In this document: one piece after another, positions 26,145 through 35,160 of the stretch
How positions within the stretch are numbered: the stretch's first letter is position 1
Layout of the letters: each line of letters opens with the position of its first letter
Source of the DNA: Bin52 sp965213935
GTDB taxonomy: Bacteria > Pseudomonadota > Alphaproteobacteria > Thalassobaculales > Thalassobaculaceae
Assembly: GCA_965213935.1 (NCBI GenBank)
Contig: CBDCAO010000010.1
Span: 372,001 to 436,000 of the forward strand
DNA length: 64,000 nt
Direction: 5' to 3'
Made by a program: the position numbers and the translations under genes
Notes under the pieces: generated by a model
What the model saw: the letters and a program-made list of their open reading frames with translations, nothing else
What the model was told of the DNA's origin: nothing
Databases searched by the model: none

Positions 26145-26545
26145 GGGATCGACGACTTCGACCTCGATGTCCTGGCGGTCCCGGACGTTGCGGGTGATCA
26201 CGGCCATGCTCCGCGAGCGGGCAGGCGCCGCGATCTGACAGTCCGCTGGTGGAACAACGCGGCCAGCCGAACGGTGTGCCGCCGCAATGTCCGCGTATTT
26301 CCGGGCGCCGGCTCTGTCGAACGGGAGTGCCCGGTCCGCAAGGTCCTCTCGCAGGATTGACCCGAAGGCGGAGGCAAGCACTGCCTGCCGGCCGGCAGAA
26401 TGGCAATGCCGTAGCGACGTTCCGCCTCGCCGGTGGCTGAGGAACACAGATCCGTCGCCAGTCGGTCCCCGACCCGGGTCTCGACCACGGGGTCGGGGGA
26501 CGGACACAGGAGCTCGGATACCACGCTCGTATCCGGCAGGAACAT
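26145..26545 (-). pseudogene. FitB/VapC-type PIN toxin with a single frameshift
   Basis: From ATG 26545 the first frame reads MFLPDTSVVSELL and GEAERRYGIAILPAGRQ (first Asp and the Glu of the PIN site). Near 26390 the frame changes, and the rest reads VLASAFGSILREDLADRALPFD, YADIAAAHRSAGR, PPADCQIAA and ITRNVRD, including the last two acidic residues and the usual VVDP end. One indel would restore a normal toxin of about 133 residues. The 10-base spacing after the antitoxin and a GAGGTGG ribosome site are intact, so the damage is recent or a sequencing error. Confidence 0.85.
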
Positions 26546-26555
26546 TGCTGCCACC

Positions 26556-26795
26556 TCAATCGAATGACGGCGGCTCGCGCCCGGGCTCACGCGGGGACAA
26601 CTCCAGGCCCATGTCGACGAGAGGCACGATCCGGGCGCGAATCGAGCTCGCGAGGTTCCAGGGGGGCCTGCGCCCGACGGCATCACGCAGGATAAGCCGC
26701 GCGTCCTCTTCCATGGACCGTCCAATGTTCGCCGCGCGGACCCGAAGGCGTGTCTTCACGTTGTCGTCGAGGTTGCGGGTTGTGGTGCCCGCCAT
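26556..26795 (-). CDS. FitA-type ribbon-helix-helix antitoxin
   Basis: A 79-residue protein: TTTRNLDDNVKTRLRVRAA is the ribbon-helix-helix DNA-binding part, GRSMEEDARLILRDAV follows, and the tail would cover the toxin active site. ATG 26795 is chosen over 26849 because the family starts at the strand before TRNLDD. Intact, unlike the toxin after it. FitA proteins bind DNA with their toxin and repress their own operon; an inverted repeat suited to this lies upstream at 26833-26869. Confidence 0.85.
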   Translation of the reverse strand: MAGTTTRNLDDNVKTRLRVRAANIGRSMEEDARLILRDAVGRRPPWNLASSIRARIVPLVDMGLELSPREPGREPPSFD

Positions 26796-26832
26796 GGACC
26801 TGCCTTCCGTTCCGGCCAATGCCCGGTTCCAC

Positions 26833-26869
26833 GCGTGATTGCGATGCAATCAAGGCGGTGCAATCACGC
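26833..26869. promoter_or_regulatory. candidate FitA operator
   Basis: A perfect ten-base inverted repeat, GCGTGATTGC (26833-26842) and GCAATCACGC (26860-26869), with a 17-base spacer that holds one more GCAATC. It lies 38 bases upstream of the antitoxin start, where autoregulatory sites of FitAB loci are found. The rest of the gap to 27197 shows no gene. Confidence 0.55.
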
Positions 26870-27197
26870 ACACCGACGGCCCCGCCAATGATCGGGCCTC
26901 CAGGAGTTCCGCCGTCCGCCGATCCCTGTCGGCACATCGCTTCGGCCTGCGCCGTTACCGAATTGTGTGACGGTTGTTCGTGCCGGTGAGTGCACCGGCC
27001 ACCTGGTGTGCCAGGACGCTGGAGCACCAGGACATTGGTCAAACCGAGAAGTTTCCGACCGCTTTTCGTAACATGCGGCAACCGCGGCGGCTCTTGCCCG
27101 ATCACCGGGACCGGCACCGGCACCATAATCGGTTTCGACAGGAAACCCCCGACAGTATGCTGACGACCGTCGGCAAACCTGTACGGAGATCAGCCGG
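26870..27197. other. divergent gap between the fitA locus and the alcohol dehydrogenase
   Basis: No gene seen. Short in-frame stretches on both strands lack ribosome sites and family resemblance. It must hold the promoter of the plus-strand dehydrogenase, but no clear hexamers stand out. Confidence 0.35.
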
Positions 27198-28334
27198 ATG
27201 AAGATGAAAGCCGCCATCCTGCGCGAGACCGGAGCCTCGCGACCCTACGCCGTCTCGCAACCCGTGCGTATCGAGCAGATCGACCTCGAGGCGCCACGCG
27301 AAGGCGAACTGCTGGTGAAGATTGCCGGCGCCGGCCTGTGCCATTCCGACCTGTCGGTCATCAACGGCAACCGGGCCCGACCGATGCCACTGCTTCTGGG
27401 ACATGAGGGGTCGGGCGAGGTGGTCGAGGTGGGTGTCGGCGTTCGTGACATCCGTCCGGGCGATCCCGTGGTCTTCCAGTTCTCTGCATCCTGCGGACGC
27501 TGCGCCAACTGCCTCGGCGGTCGCCCCCAGCTCTGCGATACCCACAACGAGGCGCGGGCGAAGGGGCACCTGATGGCTGGTGGCAGCCGTCTGCGCGATG
27601 CCGAGGGACAGGAAGTCGCCCACCAGTCAGGCGTGTCCTGCTTTGCCGAATACGCGGTGCTCGACCGGGGAAGCGTGGTCCGGGTCGATGACGACGTTTC
27701 GCTTGCCGAGGCCGCGATTTTCGGATGCGCGGTCATGACCGGGGTGGGTGCGGTGCTGAACACCGCGCGCATTCGTGCCGGCGACAGCGTCGCCTGTGTC
27801 GGGCTCGGCGGGGTGGGGATGAACGGTCTGCTCGGGGCGAGGCTCGCCGGGGCGGAGACCATCATCGCCGTCGACGTCAATCCGGACCGTCTCGGGCTTG
27901 CCCGCCAGCTCGGGGCGACCCACACGGTCGATGCGTCCGAGCCCGACCACGTGCAGCAGATCCTGGACCTGAGCAACGGCGGTGTCGACCACGCCTTCGA
28001 GTTTGCCGGCTCGGTCGCCGCGACCGAGACCTGCTACCGCTCGATCCGGCGCGGCGGCGAGGTGCTGATCGTCGGCCTCGCACCGAACAGGAGCCTGTTC
28101 TCCTTCGATCCGGGCGAGATCGTGAACGCGGAAAAATCGATCCGTGGCAGCTACATGGGAAGCTGTGTGCCCGTGCGCGACATCCCGCGCTACATCGAGC
28201 TCTACCGCCAGGGGCGGCTGCCGGTGGACCGCCTGATCGACCGCAGCATCGACTTCGACGGGATCAATGACGGTTTCGACCGGCTTTCCGACGGTCTGGC
28301 GATTCGTCAAATTCTCGAACCCCACATGGCCTGA
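27198..28334 (+). CDS. zinc-dependent alcohol dehydrogenase
   Basis: This 378-residue protein is a medium-chain, zinc-dependent NAD(P)-alcohol dehydrogenase. The catalytic zinc site comprises Cys in GLCHSD, GHEGSG and a distal ligand; the structural zinc motif is CGRCANCLGGRPQLC. The dinucleotide fold is GLGGVGMNGLLGARL followed by VDVN. It resembles the class III/benzyl-alcohol-type branch. It stands alone, convergent with ubiB (15-base gap). Physiological substrate not readable. Confidence 0.88.
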   Translation: MKMKAAILRETGASRPYAVSQPVRIEQIDLEAPREGELLVKIAGAGLCHSDLSVINGNRARPMPLLLGHEGSGEVVEVGVGVRDIRPGDPVVFQFSASCGRCANCLGGRPQLCDTHNEARAKGHLMAGGSRLRDAEGQEVAHQSGVSCFAEYAVLDRGSVVRVDDDVSLAEAAIFGCAVMTGVGAVLNTARIRAGDSVACVGLGGVGMNGLLGARLAGAETIIAVDVNPDRLGLARQLGATHTVDASEPDHVQQILDLSNGGVDHAFEFAGSVAATETCYRSIRRGGEVLIVGLAPNRSLFSFDPGEIVNAEKSIRGSYMGSCVPVRDIPRYIELYRQGRLPVDRLIDRSIDFDGINDGFDRLSDGLAIRQILEPHMA

Positions 28335-28349
28335 ACGCCGGGCCGGCCC

Positions 28350-29888
28350 TCAGTCGAGCAGGGCGAGGGCGAGCAGCACCGCCAGCAGCACGATCACCCA
28401 TGCAGGCTGCAGCCCGCCGTTCCTGCCGCCTCTCATTTCGCGCAGGGTCTCGGGATGCAGGCGTATGCCACCCGTGCTCAGGTCGCGGATCACCTGTTCC
28501 GCCTGGATCAGGTGAACCGGAATGCGGCGGGAAAAGTCTGTCGCGTACCCCGCTATCTGCCGGGCCTGGGCTGCGGGCGATCGGGTGTCCCGCATCCAGG
28601 TCTCGATCAGCGGATGGGCAATGTCCCATATGTTGACCTGGTCGCTGAGGTGACGGCCAACCCCTTCCGCCACCACCATGGTCTTCTGCAGTATCAGCAG
28701 TTGCGGCTGCACCTCCATGTCGAACTGCCGGGTCACCTGCAGCATGTGACCGAGCAGCCGTGCGAGCGAGATTTCCCCCAGCGGACGGCCGAGGATCGGT
28801 TCGCAGATGGCGCGGCAGGCCTGGGCGAACGCGTCCACCGACTTGTGCGGCGGCAGGAAACCGGCGCGATGGTAGACCGATGCAACCTGCTGGTAATCGG
28901 AGGAGAGCAGGGCGCTCAGGACGTCGGCAAGGATGTGGCGTGTGGGCAGGTCCAGCCGGCCCATGATCCCGAAATCGACGGGCGCGATCCGTCCGTCATC
29001 GAGGATGAGAACGTTGCCGGGGTGCATGTCGGCGTGGAAGAAGCCGTCGCGAAACACCTGCTGGAAGAAGATCACCGCGCTCTTGCGCACCACCTCATCA
29101 GGGTCATGACCGGCGTTGCGCACCACCTCGCGGTCGTCGGGCCTGGTCCCGTCAAGCCACTCGAGCGTGAACACGCGCCGCCGGGTGCGCTGCCAGTCGA
29201 CGTCCGGGACCTTGAAGTCGGCGTCGCCCTCGAAGTTGCGGGCGAGTTCGGACGCCGCCGCCGCCTCCAGGCGCAGGTCGAGCTCCAGGGCCACGGTCTC
29301 GGCAAACAGGTCGACCACTTCCACCGGCCGGAGCCAGCGGATCCACGGCAGGGAGCGCTCCATCAGTCTTGACGCCCAGCGGAACAGTCCCAGGTCACGG
29401 GCGAACCGGGCCTCGATCTGCGGACGGAGTATCTTGACGGCGACATCCCGGCCGTCGGTGGCCACGGCCCGGTGTACCTGGGCGATCGATGCTGCCGCCA
29501 CCGGGGTATCGTTGAACGCCAGGAAGTAGTTTCCGACCGGTCCGCCGATCTCGCTTTCGAAGGTGGCGCGGGCCTGTTCGGCGGGAAACGGCTCAAGACT
29601 GTGCTGCAGGCGGGAAAGGTCGTGGGCCGTCTGCTCGCCGACGAGATCCGGCCGGGTGGCGATTGACTGGCCGAGCTTGACGAAGCTCGGCCCGAGCGCG
29701 ACCAGGGCGGCGGCGATCCTCTCGCCGGTGCGTTGGTTGTCGAGCGAGCGCTTGCGCAGCAGGCCCGCCAGGCGGATCAAGGTACCCGGTGCATGCGGGA
29801 CGTGCTCGAGCGGCGTGAAGGCGCCGTGCCGCGCCAGGGTCCAGACGATGTGGAGCAGTCTCAGGATGTAGCGGGGAGTGCCGAGCAT
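28350..29888 (-). CDS. ubiB: ubiquinone biosynthesis kinase-like protein UbiB
   Basis: The protein (512 residues) belongs to the ABC1/ADCK atypical kinase family needed for ubiquinone biosynthesis. Signature residues: the KxGQ motif in FVKLGQSIATRPDL, the ATP-binding Lys in VAVKILRP, and DFGIMGRLD. A hydrophobic C-terminus (VIVLLAVLLALALL) anchors it in the inner membrane. It is the gene after ubiE, ten bases away, the standard alphaproteobacterial pair. Confidence 0.93.
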   Translation of the reverse strand: MLGTPRYILRLLHIVWTLARHGAFTPLEHVPHAPGTLIRLAGLLRKRSLDNQRTGERIAAALVALGPSFVKLGQSIATRPDLVGEQTAHDLSRLQHSLEPFPAEQARATFESEIGGPVGNYFLAFNDTPVAAASIAQVHRAVATDGRDVAVKILRPQIEARFARDLGLFRWASRLMERSLPWIRWLRPVEVVDLFAETVALELDLRLEAAAASELARNFEGDADFKVPDVDWQRTRRRVFTLEWLDGTRPDDREVVRNAGHDPDEVVRKSAVIFFQQVFRDGFFHADMHPGNVLILDDGRIAPVDFGIMGRLDLPTRHILADVLSALLSSDYQQVASVYHRAGFLPPHKSVDAFAQACRAICEPILGRPLGEISLARLLGHMLQVTRQFDMEVQPQLLILQKTMVVAEGVGRHLSDQVNIWDIAHPLIETWMRDTRSPAAQARQIAGYATDFSRRIPVHLIQAEQVIRDLSTGGIRLHPETLREMRGGRNGGLQPAWVIVLLAVLLALALLD

Positions 29889-29897
29889 CTTCCCGCG

Positions 29898-30677
29898 CTA
29901 GAGGCGCCAGCCCGAATGCAGGGCGACGATCCCGCCCGACAGGCTTCGCCAGCGAACCCTGTCCAGTCCCGCGGACCTCATGCGCTCGGCCAGTCCTTCC
30001 TGGTCCGGGAACCGCCTGATGCTCTCGACCAGGTAGCGGTAGGCGTCCCTGTCACCGGTTACCCGGTGACCGATCTCGGGGATGACCCGCATCGAGTACA
30101 TGTCGTAGGGACGGCGCAGCACCTCCAGCACCGGTCGGCTGAATTCGAGGCAGAGAAAGCGTCCGCCAATGGCCAGCACCCTGCAAATCTCGCGGAGCAC
30201 GACATCGATCCTGGTTGTGTTGCGCAACCCGAAGGCCATGGTGCAGACCTCGATCGACCGGTCGGCGAGCGGCAGCTGTTCGGCATCGCCGCACAACCAG
30301 CGGATGCCGGGGGCGGCGCGGGTGCGTCCGGACTCGATCATCGAGGGGTTGATGTCGCAGACCAGCACCGGGCCGCCGCCGCGGTCACGGTAGCGGCGGG
30401 CAATATCGCCGGTCCCGCCGGCAAGATCGAGCAGAGACTGTCCGGGCCGGGGAGCCAGCCAGTCGATCATCGCGTCCTTCCACAGCCGGTGGACCCCCGC
30501 GCTCATGAGGTCGTTCATGAGATCGTAGCGTCCGGAAACCGAATCGAACACCTTGCCGACCAGACGGGTCTTCTCGTCAAGGGGCACGGTGCTGAACCCG
30601 AAGTCGGTGTGCTCCCGTCCATCCATCGGGAACGTGTCCGGCCGCCGGTGCGGAATGCCGTCCGCCTGTCTGGCCAT
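29898..30677 (-). CDS. ubiE: ubiquinone/menaquinone biosynthesis C-methyltransferase UbiE
   Basis: A 259-residue SAM-dependent methyltransferase acting in ubiquinone synthesis. Family blocks: VFDSVSGRYDLMNDLMSAGVHRLWK, LLDLAGGTGDIA (SAM loop), and MAFGLRNTTRID, with the C-terminal HSGWRL close to the UbiE end. Start at ATG 30677. Divided from the E1 beta gene by 22 bases, so the E1 genes may read into it. Confidence 0.94.
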   Translation of the reverse strand: MARQADGIPHRRPDTFPMDGREHTDFGFSTVPLDEKTRLVGKVFDSVSGRYDLMNDLMSAGVHRLWKDAMIDWLAPRPGQSLLDLAGGTGDIARRYRDRGGGPVLVCDINPSMIESGRTRAAPGIRWLCGDAEQLPLADRSIEVCTMAFGLRNTTRIDVVLREICRVLAIGGRFLCLEFSRPVLEVLRRPYDMYSMRVIPEIGHRVTGDRDAYRYLVESIRRFPDQEGLAERMRSAGLDRVRWRSLSGGIVALHSGWRL

Positions 30678-30699
30678 GTCGTCGCCTCCTGCGCCGGGC

Positions 30700-31674
30700 T
30701 CAGCCGCGCAGCATGTCGGTGACGGTCGAGACGATCATTTCGGGGGTCACCCGGACCTGGTCCTCAAGCGGCGGCGCATAGGAAATGGGAATCCGCGGCG
30801 CAGCAAGCCTGCGGACCGGTCCCTTCAGCACGCCATGGCTGTGCTCGGCAACCGTCGCGCACACCTCCGCCCCGAAGCCACCCACGGCGACACTTTCGTG
30901 GGTGACCAGCAGCCGGCCGGTCTTGTCGACCGACGCGAGCACGGTGTCCCGGTCCCAGGGCCACAGTGTCCGCAGATCGATCACCTCGACCGAGATGCCC
31001 GACGCGGCCAGGGTCTCGGCCGCTGCCGCCGCCACGTGCACCTGGGCCGACCAGGAAACCACGGTCAGGTCGGTTCCCTCCCGGTGCAGCCGGGCCGAGC
31101 CGAACGGGATCAGCACCTCTCCGTGGGGAACCTCTCCCTCGAGGCCCCAGCTGTTCTTGTGCTCCATATAGACGACCGGGTCATCGGAGCGGATCGCGGT
31201 CTTCAGCAGGCCGAGGTTGTCGGCCGGTGTTGCCGGAACCGCGACCGCCAGTCCCGGAATGTGGGTATACCAGCTCTCGAGCGACTGGCTGTGCTGTGCC
31301 GCCGATGACCGCCACATCCCCATGGGCTCGCGGATCACCATCGGGACCCGTATCTGGCCTCCCAGCATGTACCGCGCCTTCGCCGCCTGATTGACCAGCT
31401 CGTCGACGGCACAGAGTGCGAAGTCGGCGAACCGCATCTCGACCACCGGCCGGGTCCCGCCCATGGCGGCCCCGACACAGGCCCCCATGATCGCGGATTC
31501 GGATATCGGCGCATCGGAAATCCGTTCCGCGCCGAATTCCTCCTGCAGCCCCTGGTACTGGCCGAAGACGCCGCCGCGTCCGAGGTCCTCCCCCACCGCC
31601 CAGACCAGCGGGTCGCGGCGCATTTCCTCGGCGAGCGCCCGCCGGCCGGCCGCGGCGTAGTTCATGACAGCCAT
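30700..31674 (-). CDS. 2-oxoacid dehydrogenase E1 component, beta subunit
   Basis: The 324-residue transketolase-like beta subunit pairs with the alpha subunit to decarboxylate a 2-oxoacid on thiamine diphosphate. Visible are VWAVGEDLGRGGVFGQYQGL with the conserved Glu, GMWRSSAAQHSQSLESW, and DLRTLWPWDRDTV. The ATG shares one base with the alpha stop. A longer reading to 31878 lies in the alpha gene and is rejected. No E2 or E3 genes are near, so partner enzymes must be elsewhere; acetoin, branched-chain or pyruvate dehydrogenase are all possible. Confidence 0.87.
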   Translation of the reverse strand: MAVMNYAAAGRRALAEEMRRDPLVWAVGEDLGRGGVFGQYQGLQEEFGAERISDAPISESAIMGACVGAAMGGTRPVVEMRFADFALCAVDELVNQAAKARYMLGGQIRVPMVIREPMGMWRSSAAQHSQSLESWYTHIPGLAVAVPATPADNLGLLKTAIRSDDPVVYMEHKNSWGLEGEVPHGEVLIPFGSARLHREGTDLTVVSWSAQVHVAAAAAETLAASGISVEVIDLRTLWPWDRDTVLASVDKTGRLLVTHESVAVGGFGAEVCATVAEHSHGVLKGPVRRLAAPRIPISYAPPLEDQVRVTPEMIVSTVTDMLRG

Positions 31675-32729
31675 CAGAACGCTCTCTCGCGGGGATCGCC
31701 GATGTCCTGGATGTCGCTGTACGCGAGTGCCCGGTCGGGCCATGGTGCGGCGCGCGCGGTCTCGTAGGCCCCGCTCATCTCGGCTGCCGCCGCGTCCCGG
31801 TGACCCACCAGCACGTCCTCGTCGACGCCGGCCTCGCGCAGCTGCGCGGCACAGCGGGCGATCGGATCGTTCTTCCATGCCTCGCGGACCTCGTCCTCGC
31901 TGCGATAGCGCGCCGGATCGGTGGAGGTGTGTCCGTGCAGCCGGTAGGTGTGGCAGAGGATGAAACGCGGCCCGCCGCCCGAGCGCACGGCGCCGACCGC
32001 CGCGCGTGCGGTTTCGTCAACCGCCACCACATCGTTGCCGTCGACCTCGTCTGCCGGAATGCCGAGCGCGCGGATCCGCTCGGCGGCGCCGGGGCCCGCT
32101 GTCATCGCGTTGCTGCGGGTCGTCGAGGCGAAGCCGTTGCTCTCGCACACGAACAGGGCGGGCAGGCCGAACACCGCCGCCCAGTTGGCTCCCTCGAGAA
32201 ACGGACCCCGGTTGATCGCGCCATCGCCGAAGATGGTACAGGCGATCCCGTCCGTCCGCCTGAGCCTGATGGCGTGGGCCGCACCGGCGGCGATGTTGAT
32301 GTTGGCCGCCACCACGCCGTTGGCCCCGAGCATGCCGACGCCCACGTCGGCTATGTGCATCGATCCGCCCTTGCCCTGGCAGATACCGCCGTCACGTCCC
32401 AGCAGTTCCTTCATCATCGCGACCGCGTCGGCGCCCTTGGCAAGCGTGTGCCCGTGTCCGCGGTGGGTCGAGAGAAGGTAGTCTGTGGGTCGCAGGGCGC
32501 GGCAGATGCCGGACGCGATGGCCTCCTGTCCGATCGAGAGATGAATGGCGCCGAGAACGAGCCCGTCCGTGGCTGCCTGCGCGGCCGATTCCTCGAAGGC
32601 GCGGATCCGGTGCATCATCCTGTGGTGCTCGAGATACCGGGCAACATCAAGGTTCGAGACGTGTGAAGCCGACACGCCGGGCTCCCGAAACCATGGATCA
32701 ACGACGCCGGGAGTGTATGGAGCGGACAT
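31674..32729 (-). CDS. 2-oxoacid dehydrogenase E1 component, alpha subunit
   Basis: This 351-residue thiamine-diphosphate-binding subunit shows STHRGHGHTLAKG, the GDGAINRGPFLEG...NGFAST cofactor motif and the YRLHGHTSTDPARYR phosphorylation-loop region. It most resembles acetoin/pyruvate dehydrogenase E1 alpha (AcoA/PdhA) rather than the longer homodimeric AceE. First gene of this minus-strand group, divergent from mutM across 295 bases that hold no gene. Confidence 0.87.
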   Translation of the reverse strand: MSAPYTPGVVDPWFREPGVSASHVSNLDVARYLEHHRMMHRIRAFEESAAQAATDGLVLGAIHLSIGQEAIASGICRALRPTDYLLSTHRGHGHTLAKGADAVAMMKELLGRDGGICQGKGGSMHIADVGVGMLGANGVVAANINIAAGAAHAIRLRRTDGIACTIFGDGAINRGPFLEGANWAAVFGLPALFVCESNGFASTTRSNAMTAGPGAAERIRALGIPADEVDGNDVVAVDETARAAVGAVRSGGGPRFILCHTYRLHGHTSTDPARYRSEDEVREAWKNDPIARCAAQLREAGVDEDVLVGHRDAAAAEMSGAYETARAAPWPDRALAYSDIQDIGDPRERAF

Positions 32730-33024
32730 GCCGCGTGCAAGCGCGCGCCCTCCTGGTCCGCAGGCCCGCGCCCGGGGCCTCGCCCATCGAGTCGAACCGC
32801 GCCGCCGAGCGGAACCGGGACATGATGTCTGCCCGGGCCGCGGCTTCCGTACCGCATCCGTGCATTCAGACCGCGATCAGCACGGTCAGGTCCCGGTACC
32901 GAGGAGGCAGCCACGTCGCGGATGCAGTCCGTCGTGCAGGGACGCCGGGAGCCCGTTGCCAACCGCCTTCGGGGGGCGTGTGCTGTCGGGGTATGGTCGT
33001 GTGCAGGGCAGGGAGAGGTGTTTC

Positions 33025-33852
33025 ATGCCGGAACTTCCGGAAGTGGAAACGGTTCGCCTCGGCCTGGTGCCTGTGCTGGAGGGCCGAAGGCTGGTGCGGG
33101 TCGAACAGTTCCGCGCCGACCTGCGCTGGCCGATTCCGCGCGGGTTCGGGCAGAGGCTCGAGGGCAGGCGGGTGACCGGGCTGCGGCGCCGCGCCAAGTA
33201 CCTGATCTGGGACTGCGATGACGGCACGGTGCTGCTCATGCATCTCGGCATGTCCGGGCGCCTGGTCATCTCGAACCACAGGCCGGAACTGGAACCTCAC
33301 GATCACCTCGTCTTCACCACCGAAGACGGGTGCGTGATCCGGTTCCACGATGCGCGCCGGTTCGGCATGGTCGATCTCGCGCGCTCCGAGACCCTGGGAA
33401 CACATCGCCTGCTGGCCGGTCTTGGCCCGGAGCCGCTCGGCAACGGGTTCAGCGCTCCAGTGCTTCACGACCGTCTGACCGGGCGCCGTACCCCGGTCAA
33501 GTCGGCGCTGCTTGACCAGAAGGTGGTGGCCGGTCTCGGCAACATCTACGTCTGCGAGGCGCTGCACATGGCCGGGGTGTCACCGCTTCGCCCCGCCGCC
33601 ACCCTCAGGCCCGCCGAGGTCGAACGGCTGGTCGGTGCGGTCCGCGAGGTGCTGGCGGCGGCAATCAGGGCAGGGGGCTCGAGCCTGCGCGATCATGTCG
33701 CGCCGGATGGTGAACTGGGGTATTTCCAGCACAGCTTCCGGGTCTACGGGCGCGACGGAGACACGTGTCCGCGTGACGGGTGCGACGGCGTGGTCGAACG
33801 CGCGGTGCAGTCCGGCCGGTCAAGCTTCCACTGTCCGCGGTGCCAGGGCTGA
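33025..33852 (+). CDS. mutM: formamidopyrimidine-DNA glycosylase
   Basis: MutM removes oxidised purines such as 8-oxoguanine and nicks the abasic site. The 275-residue protein starts PELPEVETVR, where the N-terminal Pro (after Met removal) and Glu are catalytic; Lys in RRAKYL, the VVAGLGNIYVCEAL helix-two-turn-helix, and the C-terminal zinc finger (CPRDGC then CPRCQ) are all present. ATG 33025 follows GGGAGAGG; the open frame upstream is not coding. Confidence 0.96.
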   Translation: MPELPEVETVRLGLVPVLEGRRLVRVEQFRADLRWPIPRGFGQRLEGRRVTGLRRRAKYLIWDCDDGTVLLMHLGMSGRLVISNHRPELEPHDHLVFTTEDGCVIRFHDARRFGMVDLARSETLGTHRLLAGLGPEPLGNGFSAPVLHDRLTGRRTPVKSALLDQKVVAGLGNIYVCEALHMAGVSPLRPAATLRPAEVERLVGAVREVLAAAIRAGGSSLRDHVAPDGELGYFQHSFRVYGRDGDTCPRDGCDGVVERAVQSGRSSFHCPRCQG

Positions 33853-33931
33853 GGCGGGTCGCACGCGGCCCGGTCTTCTTCTATAGTCGCGCCGCGCGGG
33901 CAAGCGCGGGGCAGGTTGCGGAGATCGAGAC

Positions 33932-34708
33932 ATGGCATTCGAGAACATCATCGTGGAATGCGACGAGGGCGTGGGCATCATCACCCTGAACCGTCCCGCG
34001 GCGCTCAACGCGCTCTCGAGCCCGCTCATGGGCGAGTTGATGCAGGCGCTGAACGAACTCGAGAACGACGATCGCGTCGGCTGCCTGGTGCTGACAGGCA
34101 ACGAGCGCGCCTTCGCTGCCGGCGCCGACATCAAGGAGATGCAGTCCAGGTCCTACATGGACGTCTATCTCGAGGATTTCGTCACCGCGACCTGGGAGCA
34201 CATCGCGAAGATCCGCAAACCCATCATTGCGGCCGTGTCCGGATACGCCCTGGGCGGTGGCTGCGAACTCGCGATGATGTGCGACTTCGTGATCGCGGCG
34301 AGGAATGCGCGGTTCGGCCAGCCGGAAATCACCATCGGCACCATCCCCGGGGCCGGCGGTACCCAGCGCCTGCCGCGGTTCATCGGCAAGGCCAAGGCGA
34401 TGGACATGTGCCTCACCGGCCGGATGATGGATGTCGAGGAAGCCGAGCGGGTCGGGCTGGTCAGCCGCATCGTTCCGGACGAGGAACTGCGCGAGACGGC
34501 GATCGCGGTTGCGCGCCAGATCGCCGGGCTCTCGCGACCCTCGGTGATGATGGCCAAGGAAGCGGTGAACCGGGCATTCGAGACCACACTGGCCGAGGGC
34601 GTGCGGTTCGAGCGCCGGCTGTTTCACTCGACCTTTGCCACGGAGGACCAGAAGGAGGGAATGGCGGCGTTTGCCGAAAAGCGCCGCCCGGCGTTCAGGA
34701 ACCGGTGA
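33932..34708 (+). CDS. enoyl-CoA hydratase
   Basis: This 258-residue crotonase-fold enzyme hydrates trans-2-enoyl-CoA. The oxyanion segments are AFAAGADIKEM and ALGGGCELAMMCD, with catalytic Glu in GGGCEL and in QPEITIG; the end is RRPAFRNR. Length and sequence match short-chain enoyl-CoA hydratase (EchA/Crt). It lies between mutM and rpsT, a conserved position in many alphaproteobacteria. GGAG precedes the ATG; TATAGT near 33884 may be its -10. Confidence 0.93.
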   Translation: MAFENIIVECDEGVGIITLNRPAALNALSSPLMGELMQALNELENDDRVGCLVLTGNERAFAAGADIKEMQSRSYMDVYLEDFVTATWEHIAKIRKPIIAAVSGYALGGGCELAMMCDFVIAARNARFGQPEITIGTIPGAGGTQRLPRFIGKAKAMDMCLTGRMMDVEEAERVGLVSRIVPDEELRETAIAVARQIAGLSRPSVMMAKEAVNRAFETTLAEGVRFERRLFHSTFATEDQKEGMAAFAEKRRPAFRNR

Positions 34709-34721
34709 GGGCGAAATCGCA

Positions 34722-34751
34722 TTGACGTCCGCCCGGCGGCTGATCTATACA
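34722..34751 (+). promoter_or_regulatory. rpsT promoter
   Basis: TTGACG (34722-34727), 18-base spacer, TATACA (34746-34751): a good sigma-70 promoter ending 38 bases before the rpsT start codon. Confidence 0.65.
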
Positions 34752-34789
34752 GCGGACCTTCCGAACTTGGCGTGACGGTTCCGACTCAG

Positions 34790-35056
34790 ATGGCGCATCA
34801 CAAGTCTGCACAGAAGCGTATCCGGCGCAACGAGACCAGGAGACGCATCAACCATTCGCGGATCTCCAGGGTCAGGACTTTCGTCAGGAAGGTTGAGGCC
34901 GCAATCCTCTCCGGAAACAGGGATGCGGCCCGGGAGGCCCTGCAACTGGCACAGCCGGAAATCCACCGCGGCGTGACCCGGGGCGTGCTGCACCGCAATA
35001 CGGCGGCGCGCAGGATCTCGAAACTCGCCCGGCGTATCAACGCGATGTCGGTCTGA
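34790..35056 (+). CDS. rpsT: 30S ribosomal protein S20
   Basis: S20 binds 16S rRNA early in small-subunit assembly. The 88-residue product starts AHHKSAQKRIRRNE and is rich in Lys/Arg, with the conserved RGVLHRNTAARRISKLARRIN end. ATG 34790 is chosen because S20 proteins begin MA-H/N-x-KSA; the GTG at 34772 would add six unlike residues. In many relatives dnaA follows rpsT; here it does not. Confidence 0.96.
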   Translation: MAHHKSAQKRIRRNETRRRINHSRISRVRTFVRKVEAAILSGNRDAAREALQLAQPEIHRGVTRGVLHRNTAARRISKLARRINAMSV

Positions 35057-35132
35057 GTCGACCCTTTCCCCGAGACATTCGACACTGGCCGGTCTGCGCG
35101 TGGGGCGCCGCATCGACGCGCGGATGATCTCG

Positions 35133-35160
35133 TTGACGCTGCGCGCGTGTCCTGTCTACT
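35133..35160 (+). promoter_or_regulatory. promoter of the DUF4164-zapA unit
   Basis: TTGACG (35133-35138), 16-base spacer, TCTACT (35155-35160). Transcription would begin near 35167, which excludes the TTG at 35164 as a start codon and supports GTG 35206. Confidence 0.5.

Noticed and set aside
24618..26507. One 629-residue protein joining a PIN-like start to PhyH
   Set aside because: The PhyH family starts at 25604 with its own ATG; the upstream open frame is a broken toxin plus decayed DNA that happens to lack stops.
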